DNA of 64,000 nucleotides from Pogonophryne albipinna (taxonomy: Eukaryota; Chordata; Actinopteri; Perciformes; Artedidraconidae): assembly GCA_028583405.1 (NCBI GenBank), contig CM053252.1, positions 35,119,763 to 35,183,762 of the forward strand, written 5' to 3'. Below the pieces are notes generated by a model. It searched no databases and was not told the DNA's origin. It saw only the letters and a list, made by a program, of their open reading frames with translations. Below, piece by piece: positions 15,101-27,100 of the stretch; position 1 is the stretch's first letter; every line of letters begins with the position of its first letter. Made by a program: the position numbers and the translations under genes.

Positions 15101-18100
15101 CCCTCACACAAGTGTTCTTAATGCACAAGAGAAACAAGGTGTTCAGACAAACAATCGGGTGCCCTTGGAGTCCCCCAAGCTTACTTCAACAATTTTAAAT
15201 GAAAGGAAACTACAAAATGTATTTTAAAGCAATGGTGGACCAGGTTGTTTTGCATTACAATGTAAAACTAAATATATATATATATTTTGTTTTTTAAAAA
15301 TTGGTTGTCTTAGACAACAGACATATTTGCATGTCCTCACTAAGCATTATTACATATTAATTTCATATTAAACAAATCAAAATGGCCAATTATCCCAAAA
15401 TGTTACTGCTAATATAATTATACTGTATGCTTGTCAACTTTAACTGATCAAAAAGAAATTCGGAAAAAATACTTGAATTATCTATGCAATTGCAATATTG
15501 ACACACGTCCCTCAGTTTATTTCAACCCCATCAAGCCATACCATTTACCCTCCTATTAAAATAATGGATCAGTCCATGTGTCATCTGCATTGAGGGAATT
15601 ACATCACAAAAGTCTTCTGAAGAAAAGATGGCAAATAAAGGCAAGTGTCAGTTTCTTCTCTTACCTATATTTCAGTTTTTGTATTGTCAGATTACGATTG
15701 ACAAGCTCAACATTTCAACTCTGTTGTAGGAATTAATAATAGTAAATAATTGTTTATTACAAAACAAACAATAGTTTTGCAAAAAATTACAATTTTGTAA
15801 TGTCCTTGACTTCCATGTGGTGCCATATCTTAGCTAAACAAGGTATCATGGCTACTTTTTGTCAAAAACTTCAACCCTGTCACATTTTTTCAAGGAAATT
15901 CCTAGTAATTATGTATACTTTGTGCCTGAGGTGGTGAAATGTAACACTACCAGATGTTATTACCAAACATTTTGGTTTCATTTTTCAAAGATGTAAAGAC
16001 CCAAAAGGCACCCGATTCAGAGAATTCTGCTTACTTTAAGTACAGTCAAAGTACTTAGTTATAATTAAGTACACACATGACATCACCCATCTCTTAAGAG
16101 AGCAAAAGGTGACCTGTGCAGCAACACATTTCAATAAATATTTGTCAATACTAAGAGCTGCTAGATTGTGCTGCTGTAATAGAATTTGCAAGGAGAATAA
16201 AAACATACCATGTGGTCCAGCTGGAGTCTCCTCTGCCTCCTGATCCCTGCCTCTGTCCCTCTTTCTGATACTTCATCTTTATTCCTCACATACATTTCTT
16301 CTTCTTCACTAATGTCTTCATCTCCTCCTCTTCCTCCTGCTCTGACCCTCCTGGTCTCTTCATCTCCTCCTCTTCCTCCTGCTCTGACCCTCCTGTTCTC
16401 TTCATCTCCTCCTCTTCCTCCTGCTCTGACCCTCCTGGTCTCTTCATCTCCTCCTCTTCCTCCTGCTCTGACCCTCCTGGTCTCTTCATCTCCTCCTCTT
16501 CCTCCTGCTCTGACCCTCCTGGTCTCTTCAGTGTACTCTCTTTTCCTTTTCCTCTTTCTGTTCGTCCTCATCACTTCTCATATGTCTTTCTGTTGTTGTT
16601 GAATCACTCTACTCTGGCCTGCAAGAGTCTACTTGTGAAAAGCACTGCTTGTATAACTTTACACGTTAGCTGATAAGTATAGCATATCATAAATATAACA
16701 TCAGAAAGTATTTATCGAACGCACACAGGCAGCTGTGTTTAGACCCAGTTTGACGGTAACGGATGTATCCTGGTTTAATTGATCTGGCCTCATTGCTGTG
16801 ATGTGTAATATACGTGGATTTAATAGTACCGCATAGTTTAGCAAAGTGATCGATCTCCCAGCTACCGCTGTCTGTGTAGTATTTTGCAACGTAACTCCCC
16901 AAACAGCGACCGTCTGTTAAACGCTATCGATTCAAACGGCAGCGTTTTATTAATATTTTGTTTCAAGCTCTCGTCCTTAGTAAAAACAAAACTAATGGAA
17001 GGGGAAATGCTCCCAGGGGAAGCTGATCCACCTTCAGGTGCTGGGACAGCTCGGTCTCACTGCAGCGGTGTGAGCCGCGGTCTGTGAACGCCGCCCCGCA
17101 GTTTAATGCAGGGCCGTAGCTACGTTTTTAACGGGCCTAAAATTATATTTAAAATGACACTTTTAATTAATGTAATGCCTGTTTCGCTGCTTGAGAAGCT
17201 TGTGGACATAGTGTAGGTTTGTTTCTACAAGTACAGTTTTAGGGAAACAAAAGTTATGGGGGCAGCTGGGGGGGCAAGGCTTTACAGTGGGGGGACAGCT
17301 GCCCCCCCTGTAGATCCGCCCCTGATGTTGCGGGTCTTCCCACGAGCCACTACCGCTTGGTAGAGGGACGGGACGTAACATATGGGTGCTCGTCCAAAGG
17401 CTGTCTCGGGCAGGTGCCGGTGTTCTTTCTAGAACGGCCCTTGACAGCATATATATTTTGCTTTGTGTGTGCAGTGTAGGGTGGCTCGAGTGATAGCTTA
17501 GCTGGTTTCAGTTTTGTTTGCTTTTTTTTTTTTTTTTCTCTTTGGAGTGAGTTTAGTTTGGATTTTTTGCGCTATGGAGTTTGAGCTAGAGGGGTTTGCT
17601 AGTGGTCCAACTCGGGAGAAGTTGGACGCCTGTAGTAAAGCCCAGCTGGAGCTAATTGCAGGCAGATTTAACGTTGCAATTAGCACAAGAAGCAGGTCAT
17701 CAAGGAACAGCTGTTGGCGGCACTTATAGTGTTACCGGAGGAAACGGGCGCTACCTATTTATCTAAAGACGAGGAAACCGAGGTAGCTCCGACAATGAGC
17801 GAGCTTCAGCTTCAGCTGGAGCTACGTAAATTAATGATTAGAGAGAAGGAGATTGATAACAAGCTAAGAGAGAAGGAGATCGACTGCAATCTCAAAATCA
17901 GGAAAATAGAGGAGTCAAATCGAATGCTTCGTTTGAAGGAGCTGGAGTTATCGGCAGTGTCGCACCAAACTCAGCAGTTGGGATCCGCACATCCTCATGA
18001 GTTTGATGTGGGTAAATACACCCGATTTATTCCAGTGTTCAGTGAGAGGGACGTGGATGATTTTTTAAATTATTTTCGAACGGGTTGCAACAACCTTGAA

Positions 18101-21100
18101 GTGTCCTAGGGATGTGTGGACTGTGATGCTGCAGTGCGTTCTAACGGGGAAGGCTCAGGAGGTATACGCTGCATTGTCTGACGAGGTCAGCCGGGATTAT
18201 GGGCAGGTGAAAGCAGCAATTCTTCGCGCTTATGAGCTCGTGCCAGAGGCGTATCGTCAGAGGTTTCGCAGTTTCAGAAAAAGGGATTCTCAGGCTTATG
18301 TGGAGTTCGCTCGTGAGAAAGAGGGACTATTTGATCGGTGGTGCTCGTCGACAGGGGTAAGATCTCTAGAGGACATGAGAACATTAATGCTCATGGAAGA
18401 CTTTAAAAACTGTTTGCCTGACAGAGTAGCCACATACATAAATGAGCAAAAACCTATGAAACTGTCTGATGCTGCGGTTCTGGCTGACGAGTATGTCCTC
18501 ACTCACAAGTCTGTCTTCGGTGGGAGGGATAGCGCGCAGGCCTGGTTTTGTGAGAGCAAGGTCAGGGAAAGCTCCGATAACGTGCAGTTACAGGGCAGCA
18601 TGTCAAGAGCTGTGGAGGAAAATGCGAGGGAGGTGAGTTGGGGACCCAGAGATAGCCCAGTGTGTTATTTCTGTAAGAAAAGAGGTCATATTGTGGCGAA
18701 TTGTTATGCGTTGCGGGATGAGAAGAAGCCTGTAAAGACGGTCGCCTTGTCAATACTCCTCAACCGGGTCCTCCTAAATCAGAACTTGAAGTATTTGCTC
18801 CGTTTCTTATGCAGGGAGTGGTGTCTTCGCGTGGGAAGAACAACAGGGTTCCGGTTACCATTTTGAGGGATACAGCAGCATCACAATCTTTTATCGTGAG
18901 CGGTGTGTTGCCCCTCTCGGAGGAGTCTGCTGTTAATTGAGGTGTTCTTGTGAGGGGATCAGGGATGCAATATGTAGGTTCACCCTTGCATTATATTCAC
19001 CTGGAATCAGATCTAGTTACAGGGCCGGTGATTGTCGGCGTTCGGTCATGTTTTCCTATCAAGGGAGTAGATCTGATATTGGGGAATGATTTAGCCGGTG
19101 GCAGAGTGCTCGTTAAGCCGGAAGTGACTGCGCTTCCTGTGGGGGAATGTTCAGATACAAATGTCCAAGAGTTCCATAATGTACGTTCCGCCTGTGCTGT
19201 CACCCGCGCCAAGTCTAAGGGTGGGGTTGAAGTTGACGATGAGGTGGATCTGTCTGACAGTTTTATGGCTATAGAATTAGACATGCCAATTAGTGACCCT
19301 CCCCTGCTTCAGCGGCGTGACGGTGGGAAAACTGATACGGTAAAAATTGGTGCTGTGCCTGTGGCACGTCAGCAGCTGGTGTGTGACCAAAAAGCGGATG
19401 CAGAATTATTATTGATATTGGAGGATGCAGTTTCAGAAGGTGTCGCTGGCTCTCGCGGGTACTTTGTTAAAGACGGGGTGCTCATGCGTAAATGGACACC
19501 GCTCTTTGCATCCCCAGGTGATGATTGGTGTGTAGTATCACAAGTGGTGGTTCCGTCGAAATATCGCCAGGACATCTTAGGTTTAGCTCATGATCATCAG
19601 CTTGCTGGCCACCTTGGTGTCAATAAAACCTATGACCGGGTGCTACGCCACTTTTTCTGGCCGGGTCTGAAGAGGGATGTGGTGCATTATTGTAAAACGT
19701 GCCATGTGTGCCAGGTTGCAGGGAAGCCTAATCAAACGATTCCGCCTGCGCTGTTGTATCCCATCCCGGCTGTAGGTGAACCGTTTGAGCGGGTGATCGT
19801 GGACTGTGTTGGCCCCTTCCCCCGTAGTAAATCCGGTCATAGGTTTCTGCTTACCATTATGTGTGCAGCAACACGGTTTCCTGAAGCGATACCGCTGCGT
19901 AACATCACTGCTCCGAGTGTGGTCAAAACCTTGGTGAAGTTTTTTTCCGTGTTTGGATTGCCAAAGATCCTTCAAACTGACCAAGGAACGAATTTCATGT
20001 CGCAGGTCTTTGCTCAGACTCTCAAACAGTTAGCTATCAGTCATGTCCACTCGAGTTCATATCACCCTGAGTCGCAGGGGGCGCTTGAGCGGTTTCACCA
20101 GACGCTCAAATCGATGTTACGTGCGTACTATTTGGAGTTTGAAAGGGATTGGGATGAGGGAGTGCATTTAATGTTCTTCGCAGTGAGAGAGGTGGTGCAG
20201 GAGTCGCTAGGGTTTAGCCCGGCGGAGCTGGTTTTCGCTCATAATGTACGTGGTCCCCTGAAGCTGTTGAAGGAAAAATGGCTGGGGGTGGCTGAGCCAC
20301 TTAATCTGCTGGATTATGTGAGTGGGTTTTGTTTGAAGCTGCGCCGTGCATGCGAACTGGCACAGGATAATCTGGGTGTGGCTCAGAGAAAAATGAAGGG
20401 GTGGTACGACAGGCGGGCTAAGGACAGAGTGTTTGCTCCAGGAGATAAAGTGCTAGCCTTGTTGCTGATCCCTGGTTCCAGTTTGCAAGCCCAGTTCAGT
20501 GGCCCCTATGTTATTACTAAGAAGGTCGGTGACCCTGACTACCTCATCGCTACTCCTGAACGGGGTCGTAAGAGCAGGCTTTGTCACGTTAATATGTTGA
20601 AGCCGTACAACGAGAGGGCGAAAGTGCCTGGCTCGAGCAGGGGCTTAGCTGATGATACTGCCGAGTCTATTGTTCTAACAGGGTAGCTGTCCGGTGCTGA
20701 TCTCTATAAACCTGTCGCTGCCTGTGTGGTGGCGCTGTCCAGTCCTGGAAATGACGCATCTGCCACCTCTGAAGCTCCGGTTATTTGGGGGGGGGATGAA
20801 GACGTTGTGGTCCAGTCGAAGGCGGTGTTACAGGGGAGGCTGAGAAATTCAGAGATCCTGGTGAATATTGAGGCTCATTTAGCACACTTACCTGATACGC
20901 AGCGTTCAGACATAGGTGAACTCATCTTGTCCAACAAGCAACTGTTTTCTGACGTACCTTCCGGCACGACGGTTTTGGAACATGATATTGATGTAGGTGA
21001 CTCACTACCGATTAAACAACACGCATATCGGGTGAACCCTGACAAACGCCGTCGATTTAAGAAGGAGGTTGATTATATGCTTATGAACGGGATCGCTGAG

Positions 21101-24100
21101 TACAGCCTAAGCCCGTGGAGCTCGCCTTGTTTACTGGTTGACAAGTTTTTTTTACAGACTTCCGGAAGGTTAACAATGTGAGAAAGCCCGACAGCTATCC
21201 TTTGCCCAGAATGGAAGATTGTATTGACCAGGTTGGCAGTGCCTCGTTTGTTACCAAGATTGACTTGTTAAAAGGGTATTGGCAAGTTCCACTAACTAGC
21301 CGCGCTAAGGAAATTTCAGCGTTTGTGACACCAGATAATTTCCTACAGTACACTGTCAAGGCGTTCGGGATGCGCAACGCGCCAGCAACTTTTCAACGGC
21401 TCGTTAATATTGTGCTGTCTGGTCTGTCAGGGTGTGCGGCATATTTGGATGACATTGTGGTTTATTCAGAGTCATGGCAAAAGCACATGGAACAGTTGGC
21501 GGAGGTGTTCGAGCGTTTGCGCAGGGCGAACTTAACTATTAACTCGGCAAAATGTGACTTTGCTCAGGCAACCGTGGTCTATCTGGGAAAAGTGGTTGGC
21601 AACGGGGAAGTACGGCCGGTCCAGGCCAAGGTGGAAGCAATCCTGGCATTTTCTGCTCCGGCTTCCCGACGTGACTTGCGCTGCTTCCTTGGGATGACTG
21701 GGTACTGCAGAGGGTTCTGTAAAAATGTCTCAGCTGTTGCTGCTCCGTTAACTGATCTGTTAAGCCCAAAAGTTCCTTATGTGTGGTCTGAGCGCTGTGA
21801 CCATGCTTTCCAGCAAATTAAATTGCTGATGACTAATGCTCCGGTGCTTGTAGCGCCAAACTTTGATCGGCCCTTTAAACTAGCAATGGATGCAAGTGAA
21901 TTTGGGTCCGGAGCTGTCTTGCTGCAGGATGTCGATGGGGTGGAGCATCCAGTATCATACTTCTCAAAGAAATTCAATCGACACCAGCGGGTGTACTCCA
22001 CCATCGAAAAAGAGGCCCTGGCTATGGTTCTGGCCTTAAACCACTTTGAGGTGTACGTTGGGTCATCGAACATCCCTGTCACTATTTTTACCGATCACAA
22101 CCCCCTTGTGTTCCTGCAGAGAATGCGTAACACAAACCAAAGGTTGATGCGGTGGAGCATTTTTATGCAAGCCTTCAATGTTGAGGTCAAACACATTCGT
22201 GGCAAGGACAATGTGTTGGCTGATGCATTGTCGCGCTTGTGATATGTAGCCTGGTTGCTGTTTGGACTGAGTGGTGGAGCACGTCTGTCGACTGAAAGTC
22301 GATTGTTGTGATTGTTTTGTTTTCTGTAAAAAAATAAAAAAATAAAAAAAAATCACTAACTCATGGTGGGGGTGTTACGTGCTCTGTGTTTTCTCTGTCT
22401 CTGCTGCGCAGTTACACCTGGTCCGCCCCTGGCTCCGCCTTCCCCAGGTGTCCTGATGACATTCAGCTGGGGATGACTTAAAGAGAAAAAGCTGGAGGAG
22501 AAGGGGTCTCTTTTCCCGTCCTGAAACCAAGGGAATACGACCGTGGATTTCCTCTCACCTCGTGTGGATTTATATATATTTCGCTGTATTTTTTTGTGTG
22601 AACTCTGGAGGATAGGTTTTTCGCGGCTTTGTTTCCTTCCCAGTAGGCTGTGTTTGGACCTTTGGGTAGAGGAGGGAAGTCTGGGTCCTACGGCTCATGG
22701 TGTGGCTGGCCCAGGCCCCCTTCTTCTTTTTTTGTTTGTGTTACGATCCTCCAGACTTGGTTCCTTATTGCCGGTAGGCATGCATGTGAGTTACGGCTGT
22801 GCTGAAAATAAATGCCCGTCGATAACTAAATTCTGTGTTTGGCGTGGTTGTTTTTATGTTGCGGGTCTTCCCACGAGCCACTACCGCTTGGTAGAGGGAC
22901 GGGACGTAACAACGACAGTGCCATAGCTAAATGTGTTAGGTGACGTCTAAAGGTGTGTTTTGCTCCGCTCACCGGTCCCTCACAGCGGGCAGAGCTGCAG
23001 GTGCTGATCTCTCTCTCTCGCGTCCGGTGATACTTCACTCGCATTTATGTCCAAATCCATCAGTTCTAGCTAATGATATGGCTGCTGCCCCTCCCTACAC
23101 GCAGATCACGCAGACTCAAACCTCATCTTATGCCCAAATGCGGCACAAATGCGCTCCGCAGCCGTTGCGAGGTTCCGGCGCTAACAGTTCATGAGCGTGC
23201 TCCCCCGCCCCCTGTCAACACTCGCGACACATGAGTGGCCAGCCTAAACAACAATAAGCACTGCTTGGCAACCGTGTGTGGCGGCAAAGTACAGACATTT
23301 TGACAGGAGAGATGTAGTTTTGCCGGTATTCAACATATTTTACCGGTCATAGTCCGGTAATTATTTACACTCTAAGAAGAGTCCTACACAACAGACATGG
23401 CGTCAAAAAGGAGTAATGTGTGGAAATATTTCGACCAGGTTAGTGAGTGCGGTGTAGAGGTCAAACTATGCCAAATTAAACTTATATACATACAATACCT
23501 TGCTATACCCGCAACCTCCGTTCCAGCTGAGAAGGAATTCTCTACAGCTGGCCTGATTGTGAATCGCCTCCGCACATGAAAGCTGTAGGCCTATAGCTGT
23601 CAAACTGTGATCACCAGTTCAATACATTTGACAAATTCGACTTGGTTTCTACACTTATTTGAACATGTATTTATTTATTTCCAAAAGTTATTGAAAAAAA
23701 TGTTTGGGAAAAAAACTTTTTGAATTTTTTTATTTACCCAATATTTTTTTGTATAGGATATGTACATTTCAGTTAACCGTTTTTTGGGGGGTCGAATATT
23801 CGAATATACATTTGCTTTCAAATTCCCATCCCTAATACGTGGGTCCAGTTAATGTTACGCGAGTTGAACCAACTGCAAAACCAAAATAGCCCCAGTAAGC
23901 GCTTAAGCAAAACTAATTTCAGTGGAAAAGGGGTATCAGTTTGGGCTGAACGATTAATCGATTTTAAATCGAAATCGCGATTTTAAATGATGCGATTATC
24001 AAATCGCAAAGCCTGCGATTTTTTTAACATTTTTTTCTTGTGTGTCAGTCATCCACACCAATCAGAAGTGCTGTGCTCCACATGTACCAGCCATTGTTAA

Positions 24101-27100
24101 CCAATCAGAAGTGGCCCATGATAGAAGGTGATAGACAGTTTGATCCAATCACCTGCCAAGTATTTTTGAAAGTGCCTGCCCTTTTCGAAATGGCTTCCAA
24201 TGGAGCTTTCCTAGGCAAGGCAAGGCAAGGCAAGGCAAGGCAAGTTTATTTATATATTGGACCTTTCAACACAAGGCAATTCAAAGTGCTTTACAAAAAA
24301 CGAAAGACATTAAGACAATGGCATTTAAAATCAGTCATTAAAAAGAAAAGATAATAAAATAAACATTAAAAGAAAAAATACATGGATAAAAGTTACAGTG
24401 CAGTTTAAGATGTGAATAGTTCAATTAAAAGCAGCGACAAAAAGAAAAGTCTTCAGCCTGGATTTAAAAGTAATCAGAGTTGCAGCGGACCTGCAGTTTT
24501 CAGGGAGTTTGTTCCAGATATTTGGAGCATAATAACGGAACGCTGCTTTACCATGTTCAGTTCTGACTCTGGGGACAGAAAGCTGACCAGTCCCTGAAGA
24601 CCTGAGAGATCTGGATGGTTCATAATTTAGCAGGAGGTCAGAAATGTATTTTGGGCCTAAACCATTCAGTGCTTTATAAACCAGCAGCAGTATTTTGAAA
24701 TCTATTCTTTGACACACAGGAAGCCAGTGTAAAGACTTCAGAACAGGAGTGATGTGATCCACTTTCTTAGTGTTAGTGAGGACTCGAGCAGCGGCGTTCT
24801 GAATCAGCTGCAGCTTTCTAATAGATTTTTTAGTGAGACCTGTGAAGACACCATTGCAGTAGTCGAGTCTACTGAAGATAAAAGCATGGACAAGTTTTCC
24901 AAATCCTGCTGTGACATTAGTCTTTTAATCCTAGATATATTCTTTAGGTGATAGTAGGCTGATTTAGTAACTGTTTTAACGTGACTGTTGAAACTCAGGT
25001 CAGAGTCCATGACTACACCTAGATTTCTGGCTTAATCTGTTGTTTTGAACATTGCAGACTGAAGCTCAGCGCTAACTTTTATACGTTCTGCCTTGGCTCC
25101 AAAAACCATTATCTCAGTTTTATCTTTGTTTAATTGGAGAAAGCTCTGACATTGATTCCTAGATGGTTTGGTGAAACAAAGCATCTGAGTCAGGTTAGCA
25201 ATGCTCCATCACATGTTTCTATTACAGGGTGAATCTTAAACTGAAGCTTGACTTTAAAGCAACCCAACGGAAGTTTCATGTAAGTTTAGTTCTTTCACTC
25301 GTAGCTCGAGCTGCGGGGGTGCTAGAGACGGGAGCACGTTGATACGACCTTCCTAGCTGGAGATATGGCCGCCTTTTACAATAAACTTCCGTTGGGTCGC
25401 TTAAAAACAAATATCGCAAATCGAATCGCAATATTTGTCAGAGAAATCGCAATTACATTTTTTCCCAAAATCGTGCAGCCCTAGTATCAGTGTACTTCGA
25501 CTTTACAGCTCTTTGGTAGGGATTTCCAATTTGACCATCCTCACCTGCGTTGTTGATGAGGATGTCCAGTCGGGGTTCCGTCTCCAGGAAGGTTTTAACA
25601 AAGCTGCGAACAGACTCGAGACTCCCCAGATCCAACTGCATGAACACCACCTGATTGTTCCCACTCTCCTGCAGACGTTATTACACATATCCATCTGAAT
25701 TGTGGAAACATGCACCCATTTTCTGCATGTGAAAATAAACTTGAATATGCTAGAATGTTTCCTGGAATCAGGCTGGACTTTCTAAATGCTTGTGTCATTA
25801 TACAGTGATGTGGTCAATGTGTGTCTTACTTCCACATTATTACAAATGTGCGAGGGCTATGAGTAAGTCTAACTGTGAGCTAACAAAGGTCTGGTGACAG
25901 CAGCCAGTTTATTAGGGCCAACTACCTAAAACGTATCTAGTCTTAAAGAAGAATAAATCCAACTTTTTTGAAGTTTTTTGTTTTCAGTTAAGAGACACTT
26001 TTCAGATTAGTTGATATACCAACAGCCGGAATTATCAGTGCTATGTATGGATTGGGTGCAGCGTCTTGTGTCTACTTTAGCCTAGAGCTTCAGAAGGACT
26101 TACTGTACGGATGTCGAAGGCAGCAGCCTCAGCTTTGTCCTTGTTGCGACAGGCGATTATAACCCTGGCTCCTCTCTTTGCCAGGTCCAGAGCCGTGGAC
26201 TTGCCAATGCCAGTGTTGGATCCTGTGCAGGAAAACCACAAGCAACAAAACACTGACGACAAGGAGCTGAACTCAATGACACCTAACCATCGTTTAATGC
26301 TGCCCGCAAGTACACAGCTTAAAGGACAAGATTAGACCAATAATATTCATATATTTGGGATTGATATTAAATTATTGTCAAAACAAAGTCAGCAATTTAA
26401 GTTAAATCAAGAGTTAAGAATAGTGTGTTCTTATTGTATTGTACTACTGTAGTAGTAATTTAGTACTCAACTCATATTCCAATATACATTTTGTATACAT
26501 CTTGTAGTATGGTTAGACTCATACTTCATTTCAGAGGTAAACCTACATTTCCATTATAAATTAGGGCAGTATGTTCAAATTTGTGAAAATAGATGTAAGT
26601 AGGCTTAATAATCCACAATAACACACACACAAAAAATCTAGTTTGAGCTTTGGAGGTAAAATAGTATTTGTCTGTGTCTGTCTTTAAAAAGAGCCTAAGG
26701 CAGCAGTTGTTGACCAAAACTGTAAAAGCTTGAATACAGTATGTGGGTGGGGACTCCTTAAAAAGTTATTCTATTTTTACATGCGTTTCAAGTTCCATTA
26801 TCTTCCCATGAAATGTGTTTATTATATCTTGCCTTTTTTTAAACCAATGTTGAGACTGATGAAAATGTATCTTTTGGGACAACTTAATGGATAAGGTTAT
26901 ATTAGTTATAGGGTATTTGGTTAGTGTGAGGTCTGAGGTGATTGTTAGCTTTTGAAAATAGTGATTCAAAAGATGGTTTATATGTATTTGTAGTTGTTAA
27001 GCCACAACGGTCCTCAGCAGCAGCTTCAGTAAAGTTAAGTGTTGCAGACCATCCTGCTTTTTCCATGAGCTGAGAGTAACCGAACTACATGTTAGCAGTA

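Larger units (their letters stand above)
13397..17380 (+). repeat. 5' LTR, interrupted by two insertions
   Basis: LTR pieces are 13397-13833, about 14907-14970 and 17325-17380. Compared by eye with the 3' LTR it shows only a handful of substitutions plus 2-bp and 8-bp indels. The intact 3' LTR therefore serves as the empty-site reference for both insertions. Confidence 0.9.
13392..22916 (+). mobile_element. Gmr1-like Ty3/gypsy LTR retrotransposon (defective)
   Basis: LTRs begin TGTTACGTGC and end GGGACGTAACA. The element (13397-22911) is flanked by the 5-bp duplication ACGAC (13392-13396, 22912-22916). The 5' LTR is 13397-17380, inflated by two insertions; the 3' LTR is 22373-22911. A primer-binding site at 17383-17395 matches 12 of 13 nt of the tRNA-Pro type, and a polypurine tract GGTGGGGG precedes the 3' LTR. 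The coding order is gag, protease, integrase, reverse transcriptase, RNase H, i.e. integrase before RT as in Gmr1 elements. Several frameshifts and stops disable it. Confidence 0.93.
13231..23842 (+). mobile_element. outer hAT element holding a nested transposon stack
   Basis: The element spans 13239-23834 with termini TAGGGATGGGAACGATTAAT and, inverted at the right, TAGGGATGGGAATTTGAAAG. It is bordered by the 8-bp duplication ATACGTGG (13231-13238 and 23835-23842). Removing the inner LTR element leaves about 1.1 kb, which includes a tiny fused transposase remnant at 23397-23579. It sits in intron 3 of gene A. Confidence 0.9.
23933..25491. mobile_element. hAT-like element containing an L2 LINE and a MITE
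   Basis: The element spans 23941-25483 with ends TTGGGCTGAACGAT and, inverted, TAGGGCTGCACGATTTTGG, flanked by the 8-bp duplication GTATCAGT (23933-23940, 25484-25491). The terminal parts are rich in aaatcgcgatt motifs. It lies in intron 3 of gene A, about 50 bp from exon 3. Confidence 0.88.

Noticed and set aside
16161..16602. Repetitive proteins on both strands (Arg/Gly-rich and Ser/Pro/Leu-rich)
   Set aside because: Both are read-throughs of a 42-bp minisatellite whose unit length is a multiple of three; no start context or domain supports them.
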